NCBI RefSeq assembly: GCF_050948175.1
Contig: NC_135198.1
Coordinates: 7,143,001 to 7,207,000, forward strand
From: Xylocopa sonorina
Lineage: Eukaryota; Arthropoda; Insecta; Hymenoptera; Apidae
Reading direction: 5' to 3'
Length of the DNA: 64,000 nt
The notes under the pieces: generated by a model
The model's input: only the letters and a program-made list of their open reading frames with translations
Database searches by the model: none
Told to the model about the DNA's origin: nothing
Made by a program: the position numbers and the translations under genes
Part shown: in pieces, positions 35,901-48,236 of the stretch
Numbering within the stretch: position 1 is the stretch's first letter
Layout of the letters: the number at the start of each line of letters is the position of its first letter

Positions 35901-38900
35901 GAATACGTCTGTGACTATAATTGTCGTATCCACTTAGTTGAATATGGATAATTTAATAGATTTTTACAATATACCCTAGTTATCCTATTGTAGTACTCTA
36001 TTTACTTCGTAATTCTGTTGTATTAGTGATATGTTCACGAATTACTTATTTATTATTTTAGGTCATTATTGATGAAATTGTAGAATTAATTAGAGTTTAT
36101 CCTACAGGTAAATGAGTGGCATGTTTTCACATTGTACTAGTGCCAATAATGATTCCAACTCTATTGGTCCCATTAACACAAATGTCCGCCCAATGAGGAA
36201 TGATACTACTGCAAGTAGATTCAGCCACTTCCAACTGTGTACTAACTAGTACAGCGCCGCGCTGGGCGTTTGTACTATTGTAATTAATAGAGTAGGGTCA
36301 CAAACGTTACTCTTGGTTATGCAAAACTATCTGTTTGTAATAAAGAAACATCTGTGCGGGGTTTACGTAAGCAATTCTCGCCGCGTTTCCCAATGCGACT
36401 CTGAATTCTAAAATGAGGTTTTTCGATATAATAGCAGCAATATAGCGGTGAAAAAGGAACAGGTGCGCGTCAACGAGGTAACTTCAGAGTCGAATTTCCA
36501 AGTCGTATGGAAAGAACGTGTTATTGTAATTGGATCGAGGCGGAAAAGAGGAAAATATATATTACATAGCTCGGTTTTGTCCGTGTGGTAAACAGCGTCA
36601 GCGTGTTACCGCGAAAACGGTCTCCCTTTGTCGATTTCCGCGTTGCGCGTGCTCGCTTTGATCGAATGCTTTGCGCGCGAGTCGAGTATACTTTTCTGGA
36701 ATCCATCGAGTCGCATAATGCCATTGAATCGTTTCAACAGTTTTCCTTCATTGTTCCGTTAATCATCGATGTATGCTTTTTAACGAAGCCACAAAGCGGA
36801 GCGCACGCTCGACCCACGAAAACGACTTAGCTATACGATATATGTTAAAGCGGTGAAATGTTTATATTTATTCGGCGTCGATTAATTTTTTGTGGAGATT
36901 CCTAGCTCGTCTCTCCCCGACATGCGATCTTTACTTTTAGGCTCTGTATGTCGAATAAATATGTGCACGTTTAACAGAAAACGGAGATGTATTCCATTAT
37001 ACTATAGCACAGTATATAATTGCTTGTCATACTTTTATTTAACAATTTTGTAATTTCTCGTCAGTGTTTGCTGGTTTTGTATCAATCTTGTAGTCTACTT
37101 GACTCATCTTACACAATGCTAATCGTGCCGTTGCAAGTAATTTCGTATGGTCGTACAAGTATGACACTGGAATTTTACATGACTTAAAAGTATTTCCAAG
37201 TATTCCCAATCGATTGTCACCGTCGAACGTATATAGCGTATAGGAAGAGAATGGACGGGAGTAGGAGGGGGTACATTAAGAAAGTGGATATATTTCGATT
37301 CACCCTCCCCGTCTCACAACCAGGCCAGTTTACCCTTGCACGTTTCTATCTTGCTCGGTGGTGCAATCAATAACGTCCGTCGACGTTCCCGACGACTGCG
37401 CAACATAACACTATGATTTTCCTCGTTCCTGCGCATCTTTTCTTTTCAATGCACGACGGACACATACTATCATCGTACCGCTCTATACCGCGTGTAGCTA
37501 CTTAATAAACTCGACCCAATACGCTTCCCCATCGTAGCCACACTGTCTGCCAGACCTGATTCGCGACACATTCCCCGATGCCTGGCTTTCCACCTAGCTT
37601 GCTAATCAATAGGAATGACCGATGAATCACCGACGAAATTCCGACCTCCGCCACCGCGGCGACCGCGTCAACCAACCACCGCTCATGTTACTTTCTCAGC
37701 GTCCATTATGCAATCTACCGTGAACCGGTAGTAAAATTTGATATTGCCTAAAGTAATACAATAAGGACGATACGGGTTGCGATCTTGTCTTTTTTATGAT
37801 GTCGATTGAAAAATGATAGATAGATCTCGAGGTAGAGGAGTAAGAATCGAAGGAGCAGCATTAAAATTCGAGAATGACCGTGTTTCACCGTTAGCGTATA
37901 CGGTAACGTGTATTGTACAACCATTCCGCTATTCGATCGCATTGTGCAACTTTTCACCGTTAAAATTCTCCCAGAAGGATGCCCCCGCAGAGGCACAGAC
38001 ACACCGCGAGCTACTTGTTTGTACATTTTGTTTACGGCGCTATTTTTAAGCGAGCCAAGCGGCGAGCTGTGCACAATTTTCAGCACGGCGATTTTCACGG
38101 ACCGGCGAGCAAAGCGTTCCTCCCTCTGTGTCCGTGAAACTATCCGTGGCGACCCCTTCGGGGCTGATTGGTTCGCCGTTTCTTTTCGGTATCGCCGATG
38201 AAATCTTGATATTTCCTTCGTCCGGACGTTCCATAACGAACGAGGATAGGGCGGGGGCTGCGACGACGGGTGAAAGGCTACAAGCGTCGTCAACGACGTC
38301 GACGACGATGATGACGGGGATTCGATACGTGCAATAGACAGACAATATTCTCACGTGGAAAAACTGCCAACACAAACGCCGCGTGACCCAGATAAAAGGA
38401 TAGCGGCGAGGATACGTCGGGCGAAGCTTTTGTCTGCCTTTGCAGAACTTGAGAAGTCAGCTCATCAGCGTGTCTATTCTCGGAGAATGGGACATCTCGA
38501 GAACCTAGTTAGTCAAGACGGCTGTCCTCTTCAACATAACAGAGACAAATTAGAGTTTTTCACGGTGGGATAGGGACGCAAGTCGCGGGTCTACGCGAAA
38601 GGGATGAGACACAGTAGGGGTGCGATTTTGAAATCACGCGCGCAACCCCGTATATAAGTATGTACATGATTTACGTTCTGGATACTAAGAGTTGTGCTAC
38701 GATCATTAGCCGAGATACTCTATTTAGCAATTTTTCATCGTTCTAGACATTTAAGAATATTTATACAATGCAAACCAGAGGAAATGTTGGTTTTTTACGG
38801 GTCACCGAAGATTTATTCTCTCTTTGTAGCATTATATTATTGGAGCTTTATGCTCTCGTGGCAATGTAATTGGAAATGTAAGTATTTGCAAAGCTTTTTG

Positions 38901-41900
38901 CATTTCAATTTGATATTGTAAACTTTAGCATTTCATTTTCATGGTGTATTTATATTCAATTGTTCAAACTTCAATTGAATAAACATTGAAATATGAAATT
39001 TAAAATAATCGTTAATACATTTTGTGTAATCATGCATTTATGGTTTGCAATCATTCTCATGCGCACCATCATATCACTCCTAAAAATCTCACAATTAGTA
39101 TTATACCAATAATTATTATATATAGGTATATAGAGAAAGTAGTACAGTTATTCGATTGCAAATGTTTATGCAAATTCATAGTTTTCTAACTAGATAATTA
39201 TATTTGCAGTTCATATTTTCATAAATGTAGAAATATCTGCAGTCTAATAATTGCTTTTAAAATCTATTTACTTCTATCCGTTCTGTTCGCTTTTAAAAGC
39301 ATCTGTAATTTGTTATCAAACAAAAGTAATATTGTAATTATTATAACTTGTTTGCTTATGAAAAAAGTTATTTTTAAGAAGCGGACAAAACGGTAATGGG
39401 AATTGTAAAAAGCTGAATAAAAAAAAAGTAACATCTGTATATGATTTACAGAAAATATGAAAGCCAAGAAACCGATCGACTTGCCAATTCCAAAGGGTGT
39501 GGATGAAGATCTTGACGAAGACGAAGATGATCTCGAGGACGAGGACGACCTGGACGCCGATGCGGAAGACGAGGATGACTCCGAGGCCGATCCCGAGGAC
39601 GTGCTTAGCGATCAACCGGATGATGACGAAAGTGACGAAGAGTATCTCGACGACTACGACACCACGACAAGGTAAGTTGGCGTGATTGATATGTTCTCCG
39701 TTTTAAAAGATAAAGTACAAATTGAAAATTTTTAATGAGTCAGTTGCAAACTTACACAGTGGTTTTATTGCTTTAATTTTCAATAAATAATTGAACAGCA
39801 TATTTGCATCATTTTCTCATAAAAGTCAGTCTCACGGGTTAATGCAGAGAGAGTATGAATAATAAAAAATCATGCAAGTTCTGGAGTTTTAATATTCAAA
39901 TAATGTAATAAATGTTTGCAACATTGTATTCACCAATTATGTAATTTATTGTATTTTAATGCATAATATGCGCTGGTTCTGCCCAGTCGATCGTATGTAA
40001 CGATTTCAACCACGGAAAAGCCGAAACAGGACGTGACTGCTATGCCGTTGCCTGTTAGCAGCAGCACTCAGCAATCATCGCAATCACAGAGCACACCGGA
40101 TCCATATTTGACGCATTTCGATCCTCGTTCCGAGCACCAGAGCTACAAGCAAGCACAAATGAGGCTCGAGGAAGTGCACAAGGAGAAAGTAACAAAAGTA
40201 AGCGGGTGTTATCACGTAGCTCGCTCTCAAGTCGCCAATTCTTCCAAGCTTCAAACCCAGGGATTATCGTTTCTTTGTTTCTCAACCCTTTGACCTTTTT
40301 GAGATTTTATATAGGTTTCACCATGTGTTTTAAATCCATACATAGGAGTTAGAAAGTTATTTACCATACATTAGAAATCTACATATGAGTTCACAAGAAG
40401 CTATTCTATTAAACGACTTTTAACGTTCAAAGGGTTAACATGTTCTTTACAATTCTTTTGTTTCGTTTCGTTGATTACGTGGAAAAAAAAGAAAGAAAAC
40501 GGTCGAGCCTCGAGAGACAGTTATTATCTCGCGGGACACTAGTGTCGAAATCTTTGTGCTACAACGTTTTCAGGTGATGAAGGACTGGAGTGATCTCGAG
40601 GAGAAATATCAGGACATTCGTGCCCACGACCCAGTCGCAGCCGATGCTTTCAAACGATGGATGACTGCACGGTTCCAAGAGACTGTTGCTGCTCTAGAAG
40701 AGAGCGGTGCTGCAGAGAAGCATCAATTGAGTGCTATGCACCAACAAAGAGTACAAGTACGTGACTCGGTTGATTAAATGTTACGCAGGTGGCGAACACG
40801 CACCCTTAAAAAGGAAATGCTTCGTCGATATTCTCTATGTGGGAATTTTGAAAATAATTCAGTTTTTCTTTTTAGTATTTCCAAAAGTTGTACATGAATT
40901 TTTATTATTTTTGAAAGAGTATGTGTACATCTAGCTTATCTTTATGATCTCTACATTTTATATGTCTTCCCTTTTTACGTAGTATCCAAATATATTTGCT
41001 ATCATATTAATTCATAGGAAGCAGTTAAACAGAGGAACGAGGAGGCGATGTCGTGCTACACTGCTGCTCTGAACGAGACACCACCAAACGTAGGTCTCTC
41101 TAATACTTCACCAGCAATATTTACTATGGATTTGTCACGTTTTTATTTCCCATTTAGATGCATCGCATCCAGAAGTGTTTGCAAAAATTGCTTCGAGCTC
41201 TTCATAAAGACAGGCATCATACTATTGCTCATTACAAACATCTGTTAGACAGCAGCTTGGAACAAGCTCAACGCGAGAAACCAGCAACCTTGGAACATCT
41301 GGCAGAGATCGATAGAATTACCAATCAAAGCCTGTTGATGTTAGAACGGTAACGTGTCGATCAATAAAAAAAGCGTAAACGGTCAACGTCTCTGAATATT
41401 AGATTCCAGATCTTGACAGTGAAGAAAATTAAATATACTTTGGACACTTCATAGGACACTATATTTCATTCGTTATATTTAGGTACCCTGATTTAAGCGC
41501 AAAAATTGGCCGCCTTATGGATGATTACGTTTTGGCCCTCAGGAGCAAAGATGAGACTCCTGGACTGCTGTTAGCGATGACACGAGAAGCAGAAGCAGCC
41601 ATTTTAGATAAATATCAGGCTGATGTTACCAGTAAGCAACAAGGTAATTTTAACAATCGATAATTTTCTTAGAAGTTGTAGCAAATACTTAGATAGAAAA
41701 ACATATCCCAATTTAATTACAATTCTTTCATTAACTTATAGAAAAAGAACATCAAAAACAACTGGAACGAGCACGCAAAGAGCAACGCAAAGCTGAACGT
41801 GGTGAATTGCGTACGGAACAAGCGCAACAGGAAGAGAACGACTCGATAAATGACAACAACAAGGATGCCCAACCACAACCAGAACAATCCTCAGCAGTAG

Positions 41901-42620
41901 CAGCTATGCACAGTGAAGGACTTGTTAGGGCAGCTCACAGCATGACACATGACATTTCCCACCCTGAACCTGTAAGAACTGCTATATAAAATTCTCTTAA
42001 CCATGTGGCTGGTACTATTCATTTAAACATTTGTTTATTTATTAACAATTACATCTTACTTTGCTTTTCGTCTCATTATGAGATTAATTTTTCATTTATT
42101 GGATTATACTAGATTTTTCCATTTGCGGTATAAAATTCCACGACATGACCACCCACTAAAAAATTAAAGAGCACTTCCTAAAAAATATTACAATTCAAAT
42201 AATGCTCCTATCATGTTTATTGTATACACAGGGTTATTCTGTAAGAAGGGAGTATCGTGGAGAAAGCCGATCTGTGTACTTTACACTCGCATTTGCTGGC
42301 ATTGCACTTATGGCTACTGCGGTAGTGGGTGTAGCAGTATTCAAGAGACGCAGTGCAAGAAGCCCTCACAGTCAGGTATGTCAAAAATAAAAAGTAATAT
42401 TTCTTAACTTATACAAGGGTTCATAGTATTTGCTTAAATGAAATTGATTGGTTGAATATAGAAAACTGTTGTAAACTAATTATTTCTAATTGTTGCTGGC
42501 ATTAAACAGGGATTTATTGAAGTCGATCAAGCGGCTACACCGGAAGAACGACATGTCGCAAACATGCAAATCAACGGATACGAAAATCCAACATATAAAT
42601 ACTTCGAGATCAAAGAATAA
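18779..42620 (+). CDS. Appl: Amyloid precursor-like protein
   Basis: Fifteen coding exons: 18779-18835, 31094-31147, 32086-32217, 32536-32662, 34390-34480, 35446-35576, 39452-39671, 39987-40197, 40574-40756, 41018-41089, 41158-41348, 41483-41643, 41742-41971, 42232-42375 and 42510-42620; phases agree, 704 residues. It is a type I membrane protein of neurons acting in axonal transport, synapse growth and signalling. Seen: signal peptide 1-19; E1 with cysteine-rich growth-factor-like and copper-binding parts (about 36-192; LCEAGEVY, GPFQSDALLVPEGCLFDH, MLLPCGISLFSGVEFVCCP); an acidic Asp/Glu stretch (about 208-270); the helical E2 (about 310-545; VMKDWSDLEEKYQDIRA, CLQKLLRALHKDRHH); one membrane span in exon 14; and a cytoplasmic tail ending GYENPTYKYFEIKE, with the NPxY endocytic/adaptor motif. 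No Kunitz domain, as in fly Appl. The exon 3 acceptor has a poor pyrimidine tract, but the EPQ/VATLCEAG join matches fly Appl. No amyloid-beta-like peptide is recognisable. Confidence 0.97.
23760..24060. promoter_or_regulatory. GC/CpG-rich island in Appl intron 1
   Basis: About 300 bp with many CG dinucleotides, set in strongly AT-rich intron DNA. No conserved frame is seen. Composition alone suggests an enhancer or secondary promoter. Confidence 0.3.
28528..28563. repeat. Tandem 9-mer repeat (CTGCAATTT)4
   Basis: Four head-to-tail copies of CTGCAATTT with one substitution (CTGTAATTT in the second copy), in Appl intron 1. Confidence 0.95.
29912..29943. repeat. (GA)n microsatellite
   Basis: Perfect GA run of 16 copies in Appl intron 1. 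Confidence 0.97.
31148..32085 (+). other. Appl intron 2
   Basis: The first part is GC-richer, the rest AT-rich. A 118-codon frame at 31203-31559 resembles nothing known and has no splice context. Confidence 0.6.
32663..34389 (+). other. Appl intron 4
   Basis: AT-rich intron with a CT microsatellite (about 34255-34293) close to the exon 5 acceptor. The open frame leading into exon 5 on the same strand is only upstream extension through the intron. Confidence 0.6.
34255..34293. repeat. (CT)n microsatellite
   Basis: Interrupted CT repeat about 100 bp before Appl exon 5. It could contribute pyrimidine-tract character to the intron end. Confidence 0.95.
34481..35445 (+). other. Appl intron 5
   Basis: Mixed-composition intron with a GAAA microsatellite at 35381-35418 just before the exon 6 acceptor. 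No other feature seen. Confidence 0.6.
35381..35418. repeat. (GAAA)n microsatellite
   Basis: GAAA-type repeat about 30 bp upstream of the Appl exon 6 acceptor. It lies where a pyrimidine tract would be expected, leaving exon 6 only a short TCCCTGTTCCAG acceptor. Confidence 0.93.
35577..39451 (+). other. Appl intron 6
   Basis: About 3.9 kb. A GC-rich, CpG-rich block at 37800-38600 carries overlapping open frames on both strands, the longest 181 codons on the minus strand (37748-38293). None has a recognisable domain, and open frames on both strands are expected from low stop density. The remainder is AT-rich. Confidence 0.55.
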
Positions 42621-42807
42621 TTTAATCATCTCGGTCTACAAAGAGATTTTATTTGAAACCTGGGTCTTTAATTGTCCGTTCTCGCGTATGTTCGACAAGA
42701 ATCTCATAGTATTTTGTTAGTGTAAGATATACCTTTTCAGGCTCGAGGTTCTTCCGAAGATTCCGAAAGTATACAAATCTACATCTTATTGTTATAGTGA
42801 TATGTGG

Positions 42808-42813
42808 AATAAA
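42808..42813 (+). terminator. Appl: Proximal Appl poly(A) signal
   Basis: AATAAA about 190 bases after the stop codon, the nearest of several candidate signals. Confidence 0.45.
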
Positions 42814-43176
42814 ATCTGTCCATAGGAAGATAGGAATTGCGATACAGTATCATTATGTAACGCGCCTCTTTATTATAGCTCGCGACGTTATACGACCACA
42901 CTTGACGATCTTATGATATGTATAAAGCAATGTTCATATAACATCTAGTAGATAGAAGTGTTTGATCCACGAGTCTGGTCCGCATATATTAGTGTCGTCT
43001 GGATTATCTATGAGACAATTCGAAAGGGAAACAACATGCCAATGTGCCATATTGGGAAGCGCGTAAAGTTGTCTTCGGAAGTATCTCATACACACGTTGT
43101 TTTCGTTTCGTTGTCATACATGTTACTGAAGAAAAAAAACATCATACAAACAAAAACACAGGAAGGAGCGCTCATA

Positions 43177-43229
43177 AAATAATAATAATAATATTAATAA
43201 TAATATTAATAATAATAATAATAATAATG
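43177..43229. repeat. (AAT)n microsatellite
   Basis: AAT trinucleotide run with a few interruptions in the region after Appl. Confidence 0.95.
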
Positions 43230-44216
43230 AAAAGAAAAATCACATTAATCATATTAACGTTACACGCGATATCCTTCGATCAGAAGGCTGTGGAGTACGA
43301 TCAGTTACGGACTCATTCTGTTTTTAGCACTAGAAAAAGCGTATACTCGATGGAAAAGGTATCTCGTCAATAACGCATTCACAGTATGCGTGATGTTGCG
43401 CTCTTTGCTGTATATTTCTGAGTTCTGATATTTTTCGAGATAGTGAGATGGCAATAATGGTATAAACGCAGCTTAAATAATATGCGAAACTATAAAAAAA
43501 AATAAATGGTAGCAGCGGTAGCAGCTTGCACAGTGGCAGCATAAAAGTATAATAATCCGATTTAAAAGAGAGAAAATGAGAAAAAAAGATAAGCATATTA
43601 TCGTAGCGCTATACAGAAGTGTATATGCTCTATGACACTCTTAAAATATCAGAACGGTGATCACGTGCACGTTCACCTTCGTGATGCAGCTGTTTTTTCA
43701 TCTCCGTTCGATTCCCACTGCCTGATTTTTTCAGCGACCTTTTTCAGTACTTAAACGTCTACTTAGATTATACAACTTTATACTTAAATAAGAAATTGAA
43801 TCGTGAACGTTAATCTAAAAGTTAACGAGGAACAACATATTTTATCATTCCATGAATATAACAACAAAAGTCCACTATCTTATCGAGGTGCTGTCCGAAC
43901 GTATGCACGGAAAATATTCGGCAGCTTTGTTCGACTCGGCCGTGGTACCGTCTCGTTTTCCACCTTTAAAACGGAAACGGATGGCGATCGAAAGAGTCAC
44001 GTCGATGTTGCCGAATAAGAGGAACAGTTTAACACAGGAGTTTTTTTGAGTGGCATTAGTACCTCCGATTTAGGTCGAATAAGTGGCGACTTGTCAAAAG
44101 CAAAGCGTGTTTCTGTCCTTTTCTTTCTACCTCCTTTTTTTCTTTGTTTAATTTCATCATTTTTTTTTCTTTTCTCTCGAAATATGGTTTATACAATAAC
44201 TATCTTAGGATATTAA

Positions 44217-44246
44217 TTATATATATATATATATAAATATATATAT
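44217..44246. repeat. (TA)n microsatellite
   Basis: Short TA repeat with one AA interruption; a second small one lies near 44390-44409. Confidence 0.9.
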
Positions 44247-45031
44247 GATGACGATAATATATTACACGTTTAATGCTTATATATTTGTATATGGTCAAAA
44301 AAAGTAGTAGGCTGCACTTTAGCCAGGGTCGCGTGGGGAAGCATTAGCTTTCGTTCGTTTCGAAATTGCACGTTGTTTTGTTAGATTATATATTATATAT
44401 ATATATATACAGATTACTTTGTATTTTTATTAATTAGTTATTAATACTTAATCGATTTAATAAGCGTTATGTACAATTACGAATATGGACAAGAACAATT
44501 TCAGTCGCGCAAGTATTATGTTACTAACGGCGGTTTAAGATGCTTTTACTCCGTAATACAACTATTGCATTACGGTACCGTGTATGGTAGCATACTATAT
44601 TCCTATTGCAAAAGTTGGTTGTGCCCTCCCCCATTTTCTCTATTATCTATAAGGTTCATTTGTTTTGCTAACTTTTGCTAAAAATAAATTAAGCGACTGC
44701 GCAAACCGAGGAGGCTGAACAAGATAAAAAATCCTTGGATTCCTAAGCGCACTTAAAAGCGGCTGCCTTTCTATTTAGCGAATACAGTGCACTTGTAGAC
44801 TGTTTGTCTCACGCAACTCCGGTGGAAGAACCAGCCAACGAATAAAACAAAAAAAAGGTATATATACACAGGCACACACATTCGCGCATCGCTGAGTGTT
44901 AAAAATATTATTTTAGATATATTAAAAATGATAGCAATTAACCATATGTCTATGGAGATACAACAAAAAGCATAGCATAACATCAATGCGTTAATAATAA
45001 TATAAATATCTATATATAAATATATATGTTC

Positions 45032-45062
45032 ATGTGTGTATGTGTGTGTGTGTGTGTGTGTA
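45032..45062. repeat. (GT)n microsatellite
   Basis: GT dinucleotide run flanked by TA-rich DNA. Confidence 0.95.
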
Positions 45063-46800
45063 ATATATGAACAATACAATATACATAAATGTATGTATAA
45101 TATATATATACAAATATATATTATACGTATGTACACATGCATATATATATATGTACACCTATCAAATTAACTATACATTATGTATCTATAGCATATAGTC
45201 GTTATAATGAGGAAAAGGAAACATTGACAGTGTCGCGTATAAAAAAAACAAAAAAATTTGACTTGATACGGATTCACAGATGTTGAGGGAAAAAAAGCAT
45301 AATATTCCTGTGTCTAAAAAGGAAAAAGGAAAACCGCTTTTGTTTCTTTAAATCGCTATGGCGTTCCAGTTAACGGCGATTTCTATCTGTTGTACAATAA
45401 AGGAATAGAGAACGAAGGTGGTACGCGATCATATAATAATTGGCCTACGTTGGCGATTATGCTGGTACCCATCATACGTTATATTTGTCGAAAGATATGA
45501 TGCGTGCAGCGCCTAGTGTAGAGCTTGCGAAATTTATTCTCGCATACCATCTTTTCGAACAGCGTAACGCGGTTCCGGGATCGACATTGGCAAAAAATTC
45601 GCGCCCGTCAAAACGAACCAAAAGAAACACGATATATCCCTTCGATCGCGACCTTTACCTCGAGGATAACCGGCGGGAAAACGCGAACGAAAGCTCTAAC
45701 AGTATTAACAAAAAGAAAAGAAAGAGGAAAAGAAAAAAGAGAACGCTTGAAAAGCCCTTTCGAAGCATATCAGTTTTAGTCTATTCGTTTGTGTCCACGT
45801 TATTCCTTCACTTCAAGATATTGTGAATTTGCATCGAGCCACCTTATATAAGTTTAAGAATTGATTTTTGTAAAGAGGTAATAAATATTTACCGTGGTAA
45901 TTAACTTTAGCTTAAAGGGAAGAAGATACCATGGGGGGAGGGAAGAGACACGTGAGAAGTGGGGAAAGAAAGAAAGGATGAAAGATAGAGTGAAGGAAAC
46001 AAGAAAAAGAAGAGAAAAATATACGTCCTTTGCGTAGCGGTTCGAATAATAGAAAGTCGGCGAAACGGGAATGGTAACGGAACTAAACTTTATTTTTGCA
46101 GTCGTTTCGGTATAGATCGATTCTTAACGATTTTAACGATTCTCACGTTTTTCTGATGAACCTTAAAATATCGCGACAATTATTACAAGACACGAGTTTT
46201 CGATCTTACGTCCTGCGATTGTTGGCAGTCAAACAATAAGCGGCCTCAAGGCTTCAAACAAAGATTCACACGGAATCACTAAATTTTTGCATACATTATC
46301 ACAAATCACTTGCGTTGTCAAATATTGATTCTTTATCAGCAGTAAGATGTTGGCTTTGTATCAAAAATCGACGGAGATCGACAGTAGAAGGACAATCAGC
46401 GTCCGGGTACGATAAAAATTGATGTTCTCTAATAATGCTCGTTTAGTCGGATCGAGATGATGAGAATAAAAAAGAACAAACGGCGAAAACTGAGATGCAA
46501 CCGGCTCGGGGAAACACGATGGACTTTTTGGTTGCTTTTAAATTGTAGGATCGGAAACTACACGTTTGCTATAGAACGTTTCTGTGACCGTTCTTCTACG
46601 AATAGAAAAGTTACTAACCGGCGGATTAAATTAACTCCTGAGTCTCCCTCTTTCTCTCCATCACACACAAAAATTTCTCCTCGCCACTCACAAATTTTAT
46701 CGCATTAATACACTCCGTGAAAAAGAACGTATTGTGTTTGTGGATATATGTAATTTTACTTATCAATAAATAAATTATAAAGATCCAGTTGGATGTTAGT

Positions 46801-48236
46801 CACTATTCAGAGTAGCTCGAGTAAGTTATCGCGTTTAATTAATTTTACGAAATTTTCGTGTCCAAGTTCACTTACGATTTTTCACTTACAGATGCAAGAA
46901 AACTGATCATGCAACAAAATAAAACATTCTGCGTAATATATTACGGTTCTAAATGAATCATGCACACTTGGTGTTTATGTATGATTTAAGTCTGAAAGAG
47001 TATCTTCATGGTAAAAGTAGCAGATAATAAATTTATTACAAAACTGCTTCTTCTTTTTTTCAATTTTAGATATCGCCAGTATATCTTTTATGATTAATTC
47101 ATGCCACTTGACTGGTTGACTAAATAGGTCCGCAAGAAACACAAAGGCGAAAGTATAAATTATTATTCGTTACTATAAGTATGACGAAATTGATATTGGA
47201 TCGATGAGTGTGTACGCTTCTTTCACTTTTTTTAAATAGTCATCATTACTAACAGTAGATATATATATAAGAGCATACACGTATGTATGTATCTGGTAAG
47301 TATTTCTTGTGCTATCTTTATAGTAGTGTGTATACTACATACACACACTGGTTGATATTTTGTCATGATAATTAGTATTGTTATTAGTTAAAAGAGAGAG
47401 GGAGAATAGAAATTCGCGAGTGTATTTGATACATTACTTTTATTCGGTCATTAAACCGTGTACTGTAGTTGTGTAGCAAATAACCGATCGATAGGAAACG
47501 CTTACAATTGTTCGTTAGTGCAAGTAATAAAATACTATTGAAAATGTTAATTTGCTAGCAGTAATTTAAGAGCCGTATTATTAATTTGTTTTGATACATA
47601 CAAGACGAGTCGTAAGTGTTAAGAAATAACTTCCAAACCGTGACAATCGTTTTGTTCGGACGAGTTATCACTAGTTGCATGGTTCATTGTTAAGAAGTAG
47701 GTGAGTGTCAATAACATTCAATTCGTACCTTAGCGCGTGGTATTGTTAGGAAGACAATGATATCGATCGTACAAACAATATGGCGGCCACGATAGGGATC
47801 TAGGAAATGTCAAACCTAAAATAAAAATTGCCGTATAATGTAGACTACAACGTATACGAAGGGCTTGACACACGGAAACATGATGTAGTGTAAATCAAAA
47901 GGTTTAAAAAATAATTGAGAATCATCTGTGCGAAGAAAATCCTGAATGGCGTAAATTTATTAACCTTTTTCGTATTAATCATCATGATTCTTAAAGGTAT
48001 TAGTGTTGACAGCTAACTGTGATCACGTTCGTTTTATTGATTTCTTTCTTCTTAAGCACAATACTTTAATTAGCATTAAAAAAGATAGTATGGTACTGTT
48101 ATAATAATGCTTTTCACTGTGGTTAAACATGATAATAATAAAACAATATTCATATTTCAGATTTTGTAACTGTTGCCTGTTTTAAAGTAACTAATTAAAA
48201 ATTTGTTACTGAATAACTAAACAAGAAACAGCTCAG
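46801..48236 (+). promoter_or_regulatory. Hsl: Intergenic region and Hsl promoter
   Basis: AT-rich DNA upstream of the lipase start codon. At 47777-47788 AATATGGCGGCC closely matches the YY1/Pho-type core promoter motif often found at or just after transcription starts of housekeeping genes. That would give a 5' UTR of about 450 bp, possibly spliced. No coding sequence seen. Confidence 0.45.

Larger units (their letters stand above)
42621..46800 (+). other. Appl 3' UTR and downstream AT-rich region
   Basis: The sequence after the Appl stop has several AATAAA signals on the plus strand: 42808 and further ones near 43500, 44687, 44840, 45395 and 45880. It also holds AAT, TA and GT microsatellites. 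Neural transcripts in insects often carry long alternative 3' UTRs, so part of this may be Appl UTR, but the real end cannot be fixed. Frames at 45440-45826 and 46457-46708 do not resemble known proteins. Confidence 0.5.

Noticed and set aside
44771..45142. 123-codon minus-strand frame rich in Tyr/Ile/His
   Set aside because: Product of TA and GT microsatellites.
45440..45826. 128-codon plus-strand frame with a Lys/Arg-rich stretch
   Set aside because: Non-ATG start, basic run from A/G-rich low-complexity DNA, no similarity recognised; more likely Appl 3' UTR or intergenic DNA.
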